This document shows positions 25,474 to 34,152 of a stretch of 64,000 nucleotides of DNA, one piece after another. A model generated the notes under the pieces. It saw only the letters and a program-made list of their open reading frames with translations. It ran no database searches and was not told the origin of the DNA. The DNA comes from Sulfitobacter sp. F26169L (GTDB lineage Bacteria > Pseudomonadota > Alphaproteobacteria > Rhodobacterales > Rhodobacteraceae), in contig NZ_JAPMLP010000010.1 of assembly GCF_026410285.1 (NCBI RefSeq), positions 1 through 64,000 of the forward strand, in the 5' to 3' direction. Position 1 is the stretch's first letter. Each line of letters opens with the position of its first letter. A program made the translations under genes and the position numbers.

Positions 25474-26814
25474 ATGCAGATCACCAAAACCACAACTGGC
25501 CCGAAAGCATGGCTGACAGGGACCGCGATGGCCCTGACAATGGCGCTGACCGCGCCCGCCATTGCCCAGGAATCACTGGGCACGCCGGAAGAGCCGATTG
25601 AATTGCGCTTTCTGGCGAACGAGTCCTTTGCCGCAACATGGCAAAAGACACTCGTACCGGAGTTCAACAAGATTTACCCCAACATCAACGTCACCATTGA
25701 TGGCGTCCCCTATCCCGAGCATCTGGCAAAGCTGATGCTGGACGCAACCAGCGCGAACCCTGACTATGATCTGCTGCTGGTGGATGACCCGTGGGCGCCG
25801 CAGATGGCCTCCATCGGTGCACTGGTTGACCTGAAAAGCCCCGAAATCACAGCAATGACATCCGATGAATACGATTGGGACGATCTGCATCCTGCTCCGC
25901 TGGCCGCGGGCCAGTGGCAGGGCAAGCAGTACGCCGTTCCGGTGCGTGCGAACATGCTGATGATGCTCTACAATAAATCGCTTTACGAAAGCGCCGGCGT
26001 GCCGCTGCCGACGCCAGAACTGACATGGGAAGAGTTTTTTGCACAAGCGCCCAAGCTGGTGCAGGATACCGATGGCGATGGAGAAACCGATGCCTGGCCG
26101 CTGCACACGTTCTTTACCCGTGACCAGCTGACCCCGACAATCTGGCAAACAATCATGAACTCCAATGGCGGCAAGCTGGTGGATGACGAGGGCAAGCCTG
26201 CCTTCAACGACGAAATCGGCGTTGCCGCTCTGGATACCCAGCGCAAGCTGCTCGATTACGCACCTCCGGGCGCACTCGGCCACGGCTTCTCCGAATCTCT
26301 CCAGACATTCCGTCAGGGGGCTGCGGCAAACATGTTCATGTGGGGCAGCGTTTACAAAACAACTGCGGGCGGCAGTGACGCAACCACACTGGGCGAAGAC
26401 GAAGTCGGTATTCAGGTTATGCCTGCGGGCAGCTTCAGTGCCGGTGCCCACCGTGGCGTCTGGAGCCTCGGGATCAGCTCCAAGACCGAAAACCTTGATG
26501 CGTCATGGGCGTTCTTGCAGTGGATGTCCTCCAAAGAGGGCGAGGCATTCAACGCAAGCGAAACCGGATCTTTCCCATCCCGTCTGAATACGCTGAACAA
26601 CCCTGCCGAAGCATGGGCAGAGCCAGTGTATGAAGCGATCAAGAATGCCTATGATGTTACAATCAAAGGCGAGATGTGGCGCATGCGTCACCCCAAATCG
26701 GACGCGGCGCAGCAGATCCTTGCGGATGAAGTCGCCCGCGCACTTGCCGGACAGGCGACTTCGCAAGAGGCGCTGGATACTGCGGCACAACGTATGGTTC
26801 GCGCGCTGCGCTAA
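25474..26814 (+). CDS. ABC sugar-type solute-binding protein (family 1)
   Basis: Periplasmic carbohydrate-type binding protein, 446 residues. The basic N terminus and hydrophobic core TAMALTMALTAPAIAQ form a Sec signal cleaved near residue 29. The mature protein begins with ELRFLANESFAATWQKTLVPEFNK, the usual family 1 fold entry, and contains YPEHLAKLMLDATS and DLLLVDDPWAPQMA. It is the last gene of the sugar importer set, has its own upstream region, and is followed by a strong hairpin. The ligand is unknown; neighbouring oxidoreductase and dehydratase genes suggest a sugar, polyol or sugar acid. Confidence 0.9.
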   Translation: MQITKTTTGPKAWLTGTAMALTMALTAPAIAQESLGTPEEPIELRFLANESFAATWQKTLVPEFNKIYPNINVTIDGVPYPEHLAKLMLDATSANPDYDLLLVDDPWAPQMASIGALVDLKSPEITAMTSDEYDWDDLHPAPLAAGQWQGKQYAVPVRANMLMMLYNKSLYESAGVPLPTPELTWEEFFAQAPKLVQDTDGDGETDAWPLHTFFTRDQLTPTIWQTIMNSNGGKLVDDEGKPAFNDEIGVAALDTQRKLLDYAPPGALGHGFSESLQTFRQGAAANMFMWGSVYKTTAGGSDATTLGEDEVGIQVMPAGSFSAGAHRGVWSLGISSKTENLDASWAFLQWMSSKEGEAFNASETGSFPSRLNTLNNPAEAWAEPVYEAIKNAYDVTIKGEMWRMRHPKSDAAQQILADEVARALAGQATSQEALDTAAQRMVRALR

Positions 26815-26822
26815 CCTTGCCA

Positions 26823-26863
26823 GCAACAGGCGCTCCGCTCCCTCCCCGAAGAGCGCCTGTTGC
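26823..26863 (+). terminator. Strong hairpin after the sugar-binding-protein gene
   Basis: GCAACAGGCGCTC/GAGCGCCTGTTGC, a perfect 13-bp stem with a 15-base loop, nine bases after the stop codon. There is no T-run. It marks the end of the sugar operon and may both stop transcription and protect the transcript end. Confidence 0.65.
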
Positions 26864-27000
26864 ACCTCTTGCAAGCGAGCGTCGCATTTGATTTGCGAAG
26901 CCGCCCGACAACTCCCGAAGTAGTGACGGCACCTGCACCCGATGACCGGCGTGCAATCGATCTCTGCCGTCTTTTTTTCTTCAGTACGAGGATGTAAAAA

Positions 27001-28029
27001 ATGTCTTTTATCAAAACTGCCACAATGACTGCCTTGACCACGCTTGCGCTGGCCTCCGCCGCTGCTGCCGCCGATTACAAAATAAAATTCGCGATGTCGC
27101 ACCAATCCAAGCCAAACCACTATATTTACACAGCCGCCGAGAAATTCGGAGAAGAGGTCGAGCGCCTGTCGGACGGGCGCATTGACGTAGAATTTTACTG
27201 GGGCGGATCGCTGGGCAAAGTTGAATCGGTTCTGGACCTCATGCGTCAGGGATTTGTTGAAGCGACCTTTGCCAGTGATGGCCACGCTGCGCCCTATTAC
27301 AAAGAAATTCAGGTTCTTTCTGTCCCCTACCTTTTCTCAAGCCGCACAGTGGCGTGGGACGTTCTTGGGGGCGATTGGGGTAAGGCATTTTCCGAGCGAA
27401 TGGCAAAAGGATCCGGTCTGCGACCGCTTTCAATTATGGAGAACGGTGGGTACCGCCATTTCTCGGCCTCGACCCCGCTGAACACAATTGACGATCTGGA
27501 AGGTCTGAAGATCAGAACCCAGACCAATGCCGTACACATGAGCATTGTTAAATCGCTGGGCGCGTCCCCGACACCGATTGCGTGGGCGGATCTTTATACA
27601 TCGCTTCAGACCGGTGTTGTTGAGGGGCAGGAAAACTCCTTTGCGACATTCCGTATTCCACGTCTGGAAGAAGTGCAGAAAAACATCATCATGGACGGTC
27701 ACGTCTATTCGATTTCAAACCTGTTGGTCAGCGAGAAGTTCTATCAGAGCCTACCCGATGATCTGAAACAGGTTTTGCAGGACGCAGCCGAAACCGCGCT
27801 TGAGATCAATCACAGGCTATCAGTCGAAAACGAGTCCTCCGACCGTGCCTATCTGGAAGCGGAAGGCGTGCGGATTGTCGAACTTTCCCACGAAGAAAAG
27901 ATGCGCTTTCGCGACAAGACCCAAGGGCCTGCTCTTGATTTGATCCACGAGCAGGGAATCGACCCCGAGTTGCTGCAGAGCCTGCTGGATGCGGTTGAAG
28001 AAGCGGAAACGCGCCTGAACGGCAGCTGA
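27001..28029 (+). CDS. TRAP transporter solute-binding protein (DctP type), second system
   Basis: Periplasmic DctP subunit, 342 residues with a Sec signal (FIKTATMTALTTLALASAAAAA). The mature part has YKIKFAMSHQSKPNHYIYTAAEKF, GLKIRTQTNAVHMS with the conserved ligand arginine, and TSLQTGVVEGQEN. This last motif is the classical C4-dicarboxylate/organic-acid DctP pattern. The following P-Q-M order and the acyl-CoA dehydrogenase pair after it suggest an organic acid ligand. GAGGA precedes the ATG. Confidence 0.9.
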   Translation: MSFIKTATMTALTTLALASAAAAADYKIKFAMSHQSKPNHYIYTAAEKFGEEVERLSDGRIDVEFYWGGSLGKVESVLDLMRQGFVEATFASDGHAAPYYKEIQVLSVPYLFSSRTVAWDVLGGDWGKAFSERMAKGSGLRPLSIMENGGYRHFSASTPLNTIDDLEGLKIRTQTNAVHMSIVKSLGASPTPIAWADLYTSLQTGVVEGQENSFATFRIPRLEEVQKNIIMDGHVYSISNLLVSEKFYQSLPDDLKQVLQDAAETALEINHRLSVENESSDRAYLEAEGVRIVELSHEEKMRFRDKTQGPALDLIHEQGIDPELLQSLLDAVEEAETRLNGS

Positions 28030-28037
28030 TTGCCGCT

Positions 28038-28062
28038 GGCCCGTGCCGTGGTGGTGCGGGCC
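28038..28062 (+). terminator. Hairpin between DctP and DctQ of the second TRAP system
   Basis: GGCCCGTGCC/GGTGCGGGCC, ten paired positions including two G-T pairs, with a five-base loop. It lies between the binding-protein stop and the DctQ start, a place where such hairpins lower expression of membrane subunits. Confidence 0.5.
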
Positions 28063-28084
28063 TATCAACGCGAAGGGGGAACCT

Positions 28085-28666
28085 GTGGAAAATCTTACAG
28101 CGGTTGTTCGAGTGTCATGCACCGTGTTTTCAGTGCTGATGCGTGTCATGTTGGCAGTGATGTTTGCGATATTCATCGCGCTTGTCATCACACGCTATTT
28201 CTTTTCCTACTCACCTTCATGGTCCGAGGAGGTGTCGCGCTTTCTCCTCGTATGGATCAGCATGTTGGGCGCAGCGGTGCTGGTTGTGTATCAGGATCAT
28301 TTTGCCCTGCACATGTTGGTTCAAAAGCTTAGCCCCAAGATGAAGCTTGTTCACTCACTAGTGGTGCAGATGGTTATTCTGATCGTCTGTGCAGTAGTAT
28401 TCTATTACGGTATCTTCTTCGCCTTTGACGCGCGCGACGTGTTTGCCAGCGGCAGCGGCTTGTCGATGTTTTGGCCCAAGCTGTCTATCCCCGTGGGGAT
28501 GGGCCTGATGATCTTTTACGTGCTGGTGTCGATCGTCGACATCATCCGCCTGTTGGGGGGCGCCGAACAATCAATTGTTCCGCCGCAGACCCTGTTTATG
28601 GACAGTACCTTCCGCCAGACGGAAGGCGAAGCAACGACATCCCAGCAAGAAGGCCGTTCGACATGA
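28085..28666 (+). CDS. TRAP transporter small membrane subunit (DctQ type), second system
   Basis: Four-helix DctQ subunit, 193 residues from a GTG start. The family pattern SWSEEVSRFLLVWISMLGAAVL sits in the second helix region. I chose GTG at 28085 because GAAGGGGGA lies just upstream; the in-frame ATG at 28043 falls inside the hairpin and lacks a ribosome site. The end overlaps the DctM gene by four bases. Confidence 0.85.
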   Translation: MENLTAVVRVSCTVFSVLMRVMLAVMFAIFIALVITRYFFSYSPSWSEEVSRFLLVWISMLGAAVLVVYQDHFALHMLVQKLSPKMKLVHSLVVQMVILIVCAVVFYYGIFFAFDARDVFASGSGLSMFWPKLSIPVGMGLMIFYVLVSIVDIIRLLGGAEQSIVPPQTLFMDSTFRQTEGEATTSQQEGRST

Positions 28667-29952
28667 CCCTTATTATCATATTTACGGCAATGATCCTGCT
28701 GGTCCTGGCCGGACTGCCCATCGCATTTATCATGCTTGTGCTGTCGGGCGTCTACTTCCTGACCGGCCCGGTCCCCGGATTTATCACCCTGCTGCCGACA
28801 AAGATTTTCGAAGGGATGGACGTGATCATCCTGACCGCGATCCCGTTCTTTCTGCTGGCGGGCGATATCATGGGCAAATCGGGAATGGCCGACCGCCTGA
28901 TGGATTTCGCAAACGAACTGATCGGCCGTGTGCGCGGCGGTCTGGCGCATGTGAACGTAATGGTCAGCCTCCTGTTTGCAGGGCTTACAGGTGTCGCGGT
29001 GGGCGATATCGCTGCTTTGGGCAAGCTCGAAGTGAACGGGATGGAGCGGGCAGGCTATCCGCGCCCCTTTGCGGCGGCGGTGACTGTTTCATCTGCGCTG
29101 ATCGGTCCGATCATCCCCCCAAGCGGGATGATTATCCTCTATTGTGCGATTATGGATGTCTCCGTTGGCGGCATGTTCCTTGCTGCCATTGTTCCCGGCG
29201 TCCTGATGGCTCTGGGTGATATGCTTCTGATCTCGACCGTGGCGAAAAAGCGTAACTTTCCCAAGGTGGATTCCCCGTTCTCGCTTGTGGTGCTGTTGTC
29301 CAAGGGGCGGCACGCAGTGCTTGCTGTTGCTTTGCCCGTTATCCTGATCGGCGGGATTGTCGGGGGCATCGTAACCCCCACCGAGGCGGCGGCGGTTGCG
29401 GTGATCTATGCGCTGATTGTGGCTGTGTTCATCTATCGCACGATGACGCTGAAATCACTCTGGCGCAGCTTTGCCAACGCCAGTTTCGAAAGTGCCCGCC
29501 TGATGTTTATGATCGGTGCCGCGCTGACGATGTCATGGGTTTTCGCGCTAGAGGACATGCCCGGGAAATTTGCTGTGCTGTTCGGGGGCAGTGACACCTC
29601 GCTGCTGGTACTGCTGCTGACGATCAACGTGATGTTTCTCGTGCTTGGTATGATCATGGAACCGTCCCTCGCGCTTATTCTGTTCGGGCCGATTGTGGCG
29701 CCCGTGGCCTATGCGGCGGGTCTTGATCCGTTGCAATTGGGGGTGATGCTGCTGGTCAATGTGACCGTGGGTCTTGCCACGCCGCCTGTGGGTAATGCGC
29801 TGTTTGCCATTGCTTCGGTTGTGACCGTGGACATGAGCAAACTGATAAAGGAACTGCTGCCGTTTCTGGCGATCAAATTCGTCATGATGGTTCTTATCGG
29901 TACACTGCCGTTTATCACCCTCGCTGTTCCCGGCCTGTTCGGACTGAATTGA
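28663..29952 (+). CDS. TRAP transporter large permease (DctM type), second system
   Basis: Large DctM permease, 429 residues. It opens with LIIIFTAMILLVLAGLPIAF, has AIPFFLLAGDIMGKSGMADRL, the PIIPPSGMIILY loop and EPSLALILFGPIVAPVA. The ATG overlaps the DctQ stop (ATGA); the longer open frame from 28471 lies within DctQ. About 165 bases with a palindromic promoter follow before the acyl-CoA dehydrogenases. Confidence 0.93.
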   Translation: MTLIIIFTAMILLVLAGLPIAFIMLVLSGVYFLTGPVPGFITLLPTKIFEGMDVIILTAIPFFLLAGDIMGKSGMADRLMDFANELIGRVRGGLAHVNVMVSLLFAGLTGVAVGDIAALGKLEVNGMERAGYPRPFAAAVTVSSALIGPIIPPSGMIILYCAIMDVSVGGMFLAAIVPGVLMALGDMLLISTVAKKRNFPKVDSPFSLVVLLSKGRHAVLAVALPVILIGGIVGGIVTPTEAAAVAVIYALIVAVFIYRTMTLKSLWRSFANASFESARLMFMIGAALTMSWVFALEDMPGKFAVLFGGSDTSLLVLLLTINVMFLVLGMIMEPSLALILFGPIVAPVAYAAGLDPLQLGVMLLVNVTVGLATPPVGNALFAIASVVTVDMSKLIKELLPFLAIKFVMMVLIGTLPFITLAVPGLFGLN

Positions 29953-29983
29953 TGAGGGATCAGATTTTACACCGTAAACCGAC

Positions 29984-30028
29984 TTGAAAATAACCTACTA
30001 TGGAGTATAACTACTACATAGTAGGTTA
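29984..30028 (+). promoter_or_regulatory. Promoter overlapped by a 38-bp perfect inverted repeat
   Basis: TTGAAA (29984-29989) and TATAAC (30006-30011) are spaced by 16 bases, a good sigma-70-type promoter. TAACCTACTATG (29991-30002) and CATAGTAGGTTA (30017-30028) are perfect 12-bp arms around a 14-base centre. Inside lies CTACTACATAGTAG at 30011-30024. A dimeric regulator bound here would cover the spacer and -10 box, so repression is the natural reading. The TetR gene downstream is a candidate. Confidence 0.7.
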
Positions 30029-30117
30029 ATATCGCTGGATGATATGCGCTCCGGACAAGGCAACAGGGCCTTCCCCCGACGTATGCACCGGCTGGCCAAT
30101 CGATAAAAGGAAGCCTC

Positions 30118-31326
30118 ATGAATCTTGATTACAACGCCGAGGAACTGGACTTTCGCGCAGAGGTGCGGACGTTTATCGAAGAAAACCTGCCGTCTGATAT
30201 TCAGGCAAAAGTGCTGGCTCACAAGCGGCTCAATCGGGATGACTACAAAAGATGGCACCAGATCCTGCACGCGAAAGGATGGGTCGCCCCTGCCTGGCCT
30301 GTTGAAACGGGCGGCGCAGGCTGGAACCCCGTTCAGCGCCACATCTGGGAAGAAGAGGCGACGCGCGCCGGTGCGCCTAATGTCCTGAGCTTTGGTGTGA
30401 ACATGATCGGGCCGGTCCTTATGGCGTTTGGTTCGGACGAGCAAAAATCGCACTATCTTCCCCGCATCCTGAGTTGCGAGGACTGGTGGTGTCAGGGCTA
30501 CTCCGAGCCTGGATCAGGTTCTGACCTTGCATCGCTGAAAACTGCGGCGAAGCGTGTGCAGGAAGACGACGGCGAATACTATGTGGTAAACGGCCAGAAG
30601 ACATGGACCACGCTGGGACAGCACGCAGACATGATTTTCTGCCTTGTCCGCACCGACAATTCCGGCCGCAAGCAGCAGGGCATTTCGTTTTTGCTGATTG
30701 ATATGAATACTCCGGGCATCACCGTGCGCCCGATTATCACGCTGGACGAGGATCACGAAGTTAACGAAATCTTCTTCGACAATGTGAAAGTACCTGTCAA
30801 AAACCTTGTCGGGCAGGAAAACATGGGCTGGACCTATGCGAAATACCTGCTCAGCCACGAACGGAACAACGTAGCCGAGGTTGGCCGCTCCAAGCGTGAG
30901 CTGCGGTATTTGAAACAGCTGGCGATGGCCTACACCAGTGATGGCAAGCCGCTGCTGGAAGACCCGTTGTTTGCCAGAAAGGTTGCGATACTTGAGGCCG
31001 AACTGATGGCGCTGGAAATCACAAATCTGCGTGTCGTGTCCGCTGATGACGGCAAGTCCGAGCCGGGGCCGGAGGTTTCCATGCTCAAGATTGTCGGGAC
31101 CGAAGTTCAGCAGCGCCTGACCGAGTTGATGGTGCAGGCCGTGGGGCCGTATGGTCTGCCGTTTGATGCAGAGTTCCTTGAGGGCGAAACAGAACATGCC
31201 GTGACCGGCAAGGATGATGCCGCACCTCTGACCGCCGCTTATCTCAACTTCCGCAAGGCGTCGATCTATGGCGGCTCGAACGAGATACAGAAAAACATCA
31301 TGAACAAAATGATACTGGGGCTTTGA
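30118..31326 (+). CDS. Acyl-CoA dehydrogenase, catalytic-type subunit
   Basis: FAD-dependent acyl-CoA dehydrogenase, 402 residues, introducing a C2-C3 double bond in an acyl-CoA. Seen are CQGYSEPGSGSDLASL (FAD/substrate loop), GQKTWTT, and the C-terminal IYGGSNEIQKNIMNKMILG. The usual C-terminal catalytic glutamate position holds glycine; instead Glu248 in LLSHERNN occupies the helix-G position used by isovaleryl-type and steroid-type enzymes. The next gene encodes a second dehydrogenase lacking such a glutamate, so the two probably form a heteromeric enzyme. The gene follows a strong palindromic promoter and AAGGAAG. Confidence 0.9.
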   Translation: MNLDYNAEELDFRAEVRTFIEENLPSDIQAKVLAHKRLNRDDYKRWHQILHAKGWVAPAWPVETGGAGWNPVQRHIWEEEATRAGAPNVLSFGVNMIGPVLMAFGSDEQKSHYLPRILSCEDWWCQGYSEPGSGSDLASLKTAAKRVQEDDGEYYVVNGQKTWTTLGQHADMIFCLVRTDNSGRKQQGISFLLIDMNTPGITVRPIITLDEDHEVNEIFFDNVKVPVKNLVGQENMGWTYAKYLLSHERNNVAEVGRSKRELRYLKQLAMAYTSDGKPLLEDPLFARKVAILEAELMALEITNLRVVSADDGKSEPGPEVSMLKIVGTEVQQRLTELMVQAVGPYGLPFDAEFLEGETEHAVTGKDDAAPLTAAYLNFRKASIYGGSNEIQKNIMNKMILGL

Positions 31327-31332
31327 TTTAAC

Positions 31333-32475
31333 ATGGATTTCAATCTCACGCAGGAACAAACACAGCTTTCCGATACGCTTCGCCGCTGGATCGAAAAGGA
31401 ATACGATTTCGAAGCACGCCGCGCGATTATCAAATCCGCCGAAGGGGTCAGCGCAGATGCCTGGAGCGGTCTGGCAGAGCTTGGCCTGATGGCTTTGCCC
31501 GTCCCAGAGGCGCAGGACGGGTTTGGCGCAAGCGGGTCGGATATGTTTGCCGTGATGCAGGAACTGGGCAAGGGGCTGCTGGTTGAGCCGTATCTCGCCA
31601 CGGTCAGCGGGGTCCAGTATCTGAAACAGGACGCGGAAAAACATGCAGAACTGTTGCAGCAGGTTGCGGGGGGTGAAGCACGCATCGCCTGTGCGCTGGG
31701 CGAGGCGCAATCGCGCTACAACCGTTATGATGTGGCAATGACGGCAAAGGCTGACGGCGATGGATATATCCTGAACGGGCGCAAAACGGTTGTTGTTCAC
31801 GGCGCGCAAGCGGATCACCTGATTGTATCCGCGCGTACGGATGGCGATCCGCGTGATCACAGCGGGATTTCCCTGTTTGTGATGGCCGCCGATGCCAAGG
31901 GGATTACCCGCAGCGATTACCGCACCATTGACGGCATGCGCGCCGCCGACATCAATTTTGCCGATGTTCGCGTACAGGTCGCATCCCTGATCGGCGCAGC
32001 GGGAGAGGCTTGGCCGATTATTGATGTCGTGTCCGATTATAGCTGTGCATTGATCTGCGCCGAAGCTGTGGGGATCATGCAGGCAACTTATGAAACCACG
32101 TTGGAATATCTGAAAACGCGCCGCCAGTTTGATCAGCCCATCGGGGCCTTTCAGGCATTACAGCACCGCATGGTTGAAATGTTCATCGAGGTCGAGCAAG
32201 CCCGCTCCATGGCGATGCTGGCGGCCGCGCGTATCGGATCGGATGACGCCGAGGAACGTCGGCGCACAGTTTCAGGGGCGATGATCCGTGTGGGTCAAGC
32301 CGCCAACCGCGTCGGCGAAGAGGCGATCCAGTTGCATGGTGGTATCGGTATGACCAACGAAATGCAGGTCGCCCATTACTTCAAACGCCTTACCATGTTC
32401 GGCGCGGTCTATGGCGATGTAGACCATCATATTAACCGGTTCACCCATCAGCCGGCCTTCCCGCAAAGCGCCTGA
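31333..32475 (+). CDS. Acyl-CoA dehydrogenase, probable partner subunit
   Basis: Acyl-CoA dehydrogenase fold protein, 380 residues. FAD-contact motifs such as TRRQFDQPIGAFQALQHRM and EAIQLHGGIGMTNEMQVAHYFKR are intact. The helix-G region reads VVSDYSCALICAE without the catalytic glutamate, and the C-terminal position reads GAVYGDVDHH. This matches the smaller FadE-like subunit of alpha2beta2 dehydrogenases known from steroid degradation, in which one subunit supplies the base and the other completes the FAD site. It begins six bases after the upstream gene. The heteromer is inferred. Confidence 0.88.
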   Translation: MDFNLTQEQTQLSDTLRRWIEKEYDFEARRAIIKSAEGVSADAWSGLAELGLMALPVPEAQDGFGASGSDMFAVMQELGKGLLVEPYLATVSGVQYLKQDAEKHAELLQQVAGGEARIACALGEAQSRYNRYDVAMTAKADGDGYILNGRKTVVVHGAQADHLIVSARTDGDPRDHSGISLFVMAADAKGITRSDYRTIDGMRAADINFADVRVQVASLIGAAGEAWPIIDVVSDYSCALICAEAVGIMQATYETTLEYLKTRRQFDQPIGAFQALQHRMVEMFIEVEQARSMAMLAAARIGSDDAEERRRTVSGAMIRVGQAANRVGEEAIQLHGGIGMTNEMQVAHYFKRLTMFGAVYGDVDHHINRFTHQPAFPQSA

Positions 32476-32484
32476 CACGCTGGC

Positions 32485-32524
32485 AAATTTCGGCGTCGCT
32501 GCGTCACACGCCGAAATTTTTGCT
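32485..32524 (+). terminator. Rho-independent terminator
   Basis: AAATTTCGGCGT/ACGCCGAAATTT, a perfect 12-bp stem with an 11-base loop, followed by a run of five T. It lies ten bases after the dehydrogenase stop and closes that operon before the TetR gene. Confidence 0.85.
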
Positions 32525-32593
32525 ATGTTCATCTTTTTCGATTATGGAGTGCCACCGGATTAGGAAAAGATGCGAGACGGAGTAGACTGATTA

Positions 32594-33226
32594 ATGGCCA
32601 CAACAACACGAAAAGACGCGGCCTACAGGCGCGCTGCCCGCAAATCCGTTAACCACGGGGCAAAGCGCGCCAGAATCCTTGAAGTCGCGGGCGATCTGTT
32701 CTTCCGGCAGGGGTATGGCAATACCAGCATTGACGAAATCGCCGCCGAACTGGGCGTGGGCAAGCCTTATGTCTATTATTATTTCCGCGACAAGCTAACC
32801 ATTTTCGAAACGCTGTGCGTCGAATCCTCCAACGTCACGCACAAGGCGTTTGAAGCCACCCGCGACACGGATTTGAGCGCATCAGAACGGCTGTCGCAGG
32901 GCCTGCGGGAACTGATCCTGCGGTATTTGCAGACATTTGCCGGCGGCGCATTGTACTATAAAGAGCCGGGCCTGCTGTCGGGTGAGGCAAAGGACATCGT
33001 CCGCCAGAACGCACTGGCTCTGCACGCCGATCTTTTGCAGGTCCTTGAAGAGGGGCGCACAGCAGGCGAGTTTTCGTTTGATGACACGAAACTGACAGCG
33101 CTGATGATTGGTGGTGCGATCGGATTTATGTTCAGCTGGTATCGCCCTGACAGCAAGATGTCGCCAACCGAACTTGCCGATTACATGGTGCGTGATCTGA
33201 TGAAAATCGTGGCAGTGCCTGGATAA
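32594..33226 (+). CDS. TetR/AcrR-family transcriptional regulator
   Basis: Dimeric repressor-type regulator, 210 residues. The basic N terminus leads to the TetR helix-turn-helix (about residues 22-68): ARILEVAGDLFFRQGYGNTSIDEIA, then LGVGKPYVYYYFRDKLTIFETL. The C-terminal ligand-binding helices are variable. TetR proteins of this kind often sense acyl-CoA esters and control beta-oxidation genes. It stands between the acyl-CoA dehydrogenase operon and the minus-strand beta-oxidation operon, whose promoters share the CTAC-N6-GTAG palindrome, so it is the best candidate for the shared regulator. That link is inference. Confidence 0.9.
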   Translation: MATTTRKDAAYRRAARKSVNHGAKRARILEVAGDLFFRQGYGNTSIDEIAAELGVGKPYVYYYFRDKLTIFETLCVESSNVTHKAFEATRDTDLSASERLSQGLRELILRYLQTFAGGALYYKEPGLLSGEAKDIVRQNALALHADLLQVLEEGRTAGEFSFDDTKLTALMIGGAIGFMFSWYRPDSKMSPTELADYMVRDLMKIVAVPG

Positions 33227-33246
33227 CACTGCCACAAACGCGTTGC

Positions 33247-34137
33247 TTAGGCGGCAATCTCCGCATGGCCGTTTGCCAGAATGATCTGTCCGTTATCATC
33301 GATGACTTCGAATGAAATCTGGCGTGATCCATCCGCTGCATCGACACTGCGATGGCGCATGAACAGCGAGGCCCCCACCAGCGCTTTGCCTGTCATCCGC
33401 GCACCCAGTCGCGTCAGCCGCGCCGGATCGCCCTGGCCGAACTGACGGACAATCTGCAATCCTGCCGCGCCCCAACTGCAAGAGCCGTGCAGCAGCGTGT
33501 CATCCAGTCCGGCATCCCTGGCGGCGGTGCGCTCTGTGTGGATCGGGTTCCAGATATCGGCCGCTTCGGTGTAGAGATGCGGCAGGGCACGGGTAATCTC
33601 CAGCATCGGGGCGCTGCCGGTTGTGAAGTCCTCAACCAAGGCTGCGGGGGCAGGCGGCTCTGCGATGCTGCGGTCGGGGCCTTCGATCTTGTCGCCCAGG
33701 AAAATCCCGCAAAACCAGCTTTCGGCGATTGCCTCGTCTGTTTCCTTTTCAGAGGTGACAAGCCGCACAGCGATGTAGGCACCGATACGGGTTTGGCGCA
33801 GGGCGCAGATCTTTCCGCGTGTGACCACATGGGTGTCGGGGCGAAGCGGTTTGAAGATCGTAGAGTCCTGCTGCACGTGAATACAGCGCCACATCTGCGC
33901 ATTGTCTGCGCCCAGCACCGCACGGTATGGTTGGCCGTTCATCACCTGCCATTCCGGCGAGATCACATAGGTCGGCAGCCCGGTAATCCCGCCCTCACGC
34001 AGATCGTTCAGATACACATCTTCGGTTGCGCCAAGGGACGCGGCATAACTCATCAAGCGCCGCGCGCTCATGTGTGTGTGCGCGGGTGTGATATCGGTGC
34101 CGACAATGTCGGAGTTCAGCAGGTTGGTCACGGGCAT
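33247..34137 (-). CDS. MaoC-like double hot-dog acyl-CoA hydratase/dehydratase
   Basis: A 296-residue protein with two hot-dog modules. The N-terminal half (FAS1-dehydratase-like) lacks a clear active site. The C-terminal half carries the hydratase-2 signature AADIWNPIHTERTAARDAG, with the Asp and His expected for catalysis. Such enzymes hydrate enoyl-CoA, often branched or dicarboxylic forms, and mesaconyl-CoA hydratases are related. It is the last gene of the minus-strand beta-oxidation operon and is convergent with the TetR gene. AAAGGGG precedes the ATG. Confidence 0.82.
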   Translation of the reverse strand: MPVTNLLNSDIVGTDITPAHTHMSARRLMSYAASLGATEDVYLNDLREGGITGLPTYVISPEWQVMNGQPYRAVLGADNAQMWRCIHVQQDSTIFKPLRPDTHVVTRGKICALRQTRIGAYIAVRLVTSEKETDEAIAESWFCGIFLGDKIEGPDRSIAEPPAPAALVEDFTTGSAPMLEITRALPHLYTEAADIWNPIHTERTAARDAGLDDTLLHGSCSWGAAGLQIVRQFGQGDPARLTRLGARMTGKALVGASLFMRHRSVDAADGSRQISFEVIDDNGQIILANGHAEIAA

Positions 34138-34152
34138 CCCCTTTGCTGGCGC

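Noticed and set aside
30514..31860. 448-codon minus-strand open frame opposite the acyl-CoA dehydrogenase pair
   Set aside because: Crosses two real genes on the other strand and the gap between them, with no protein signature.
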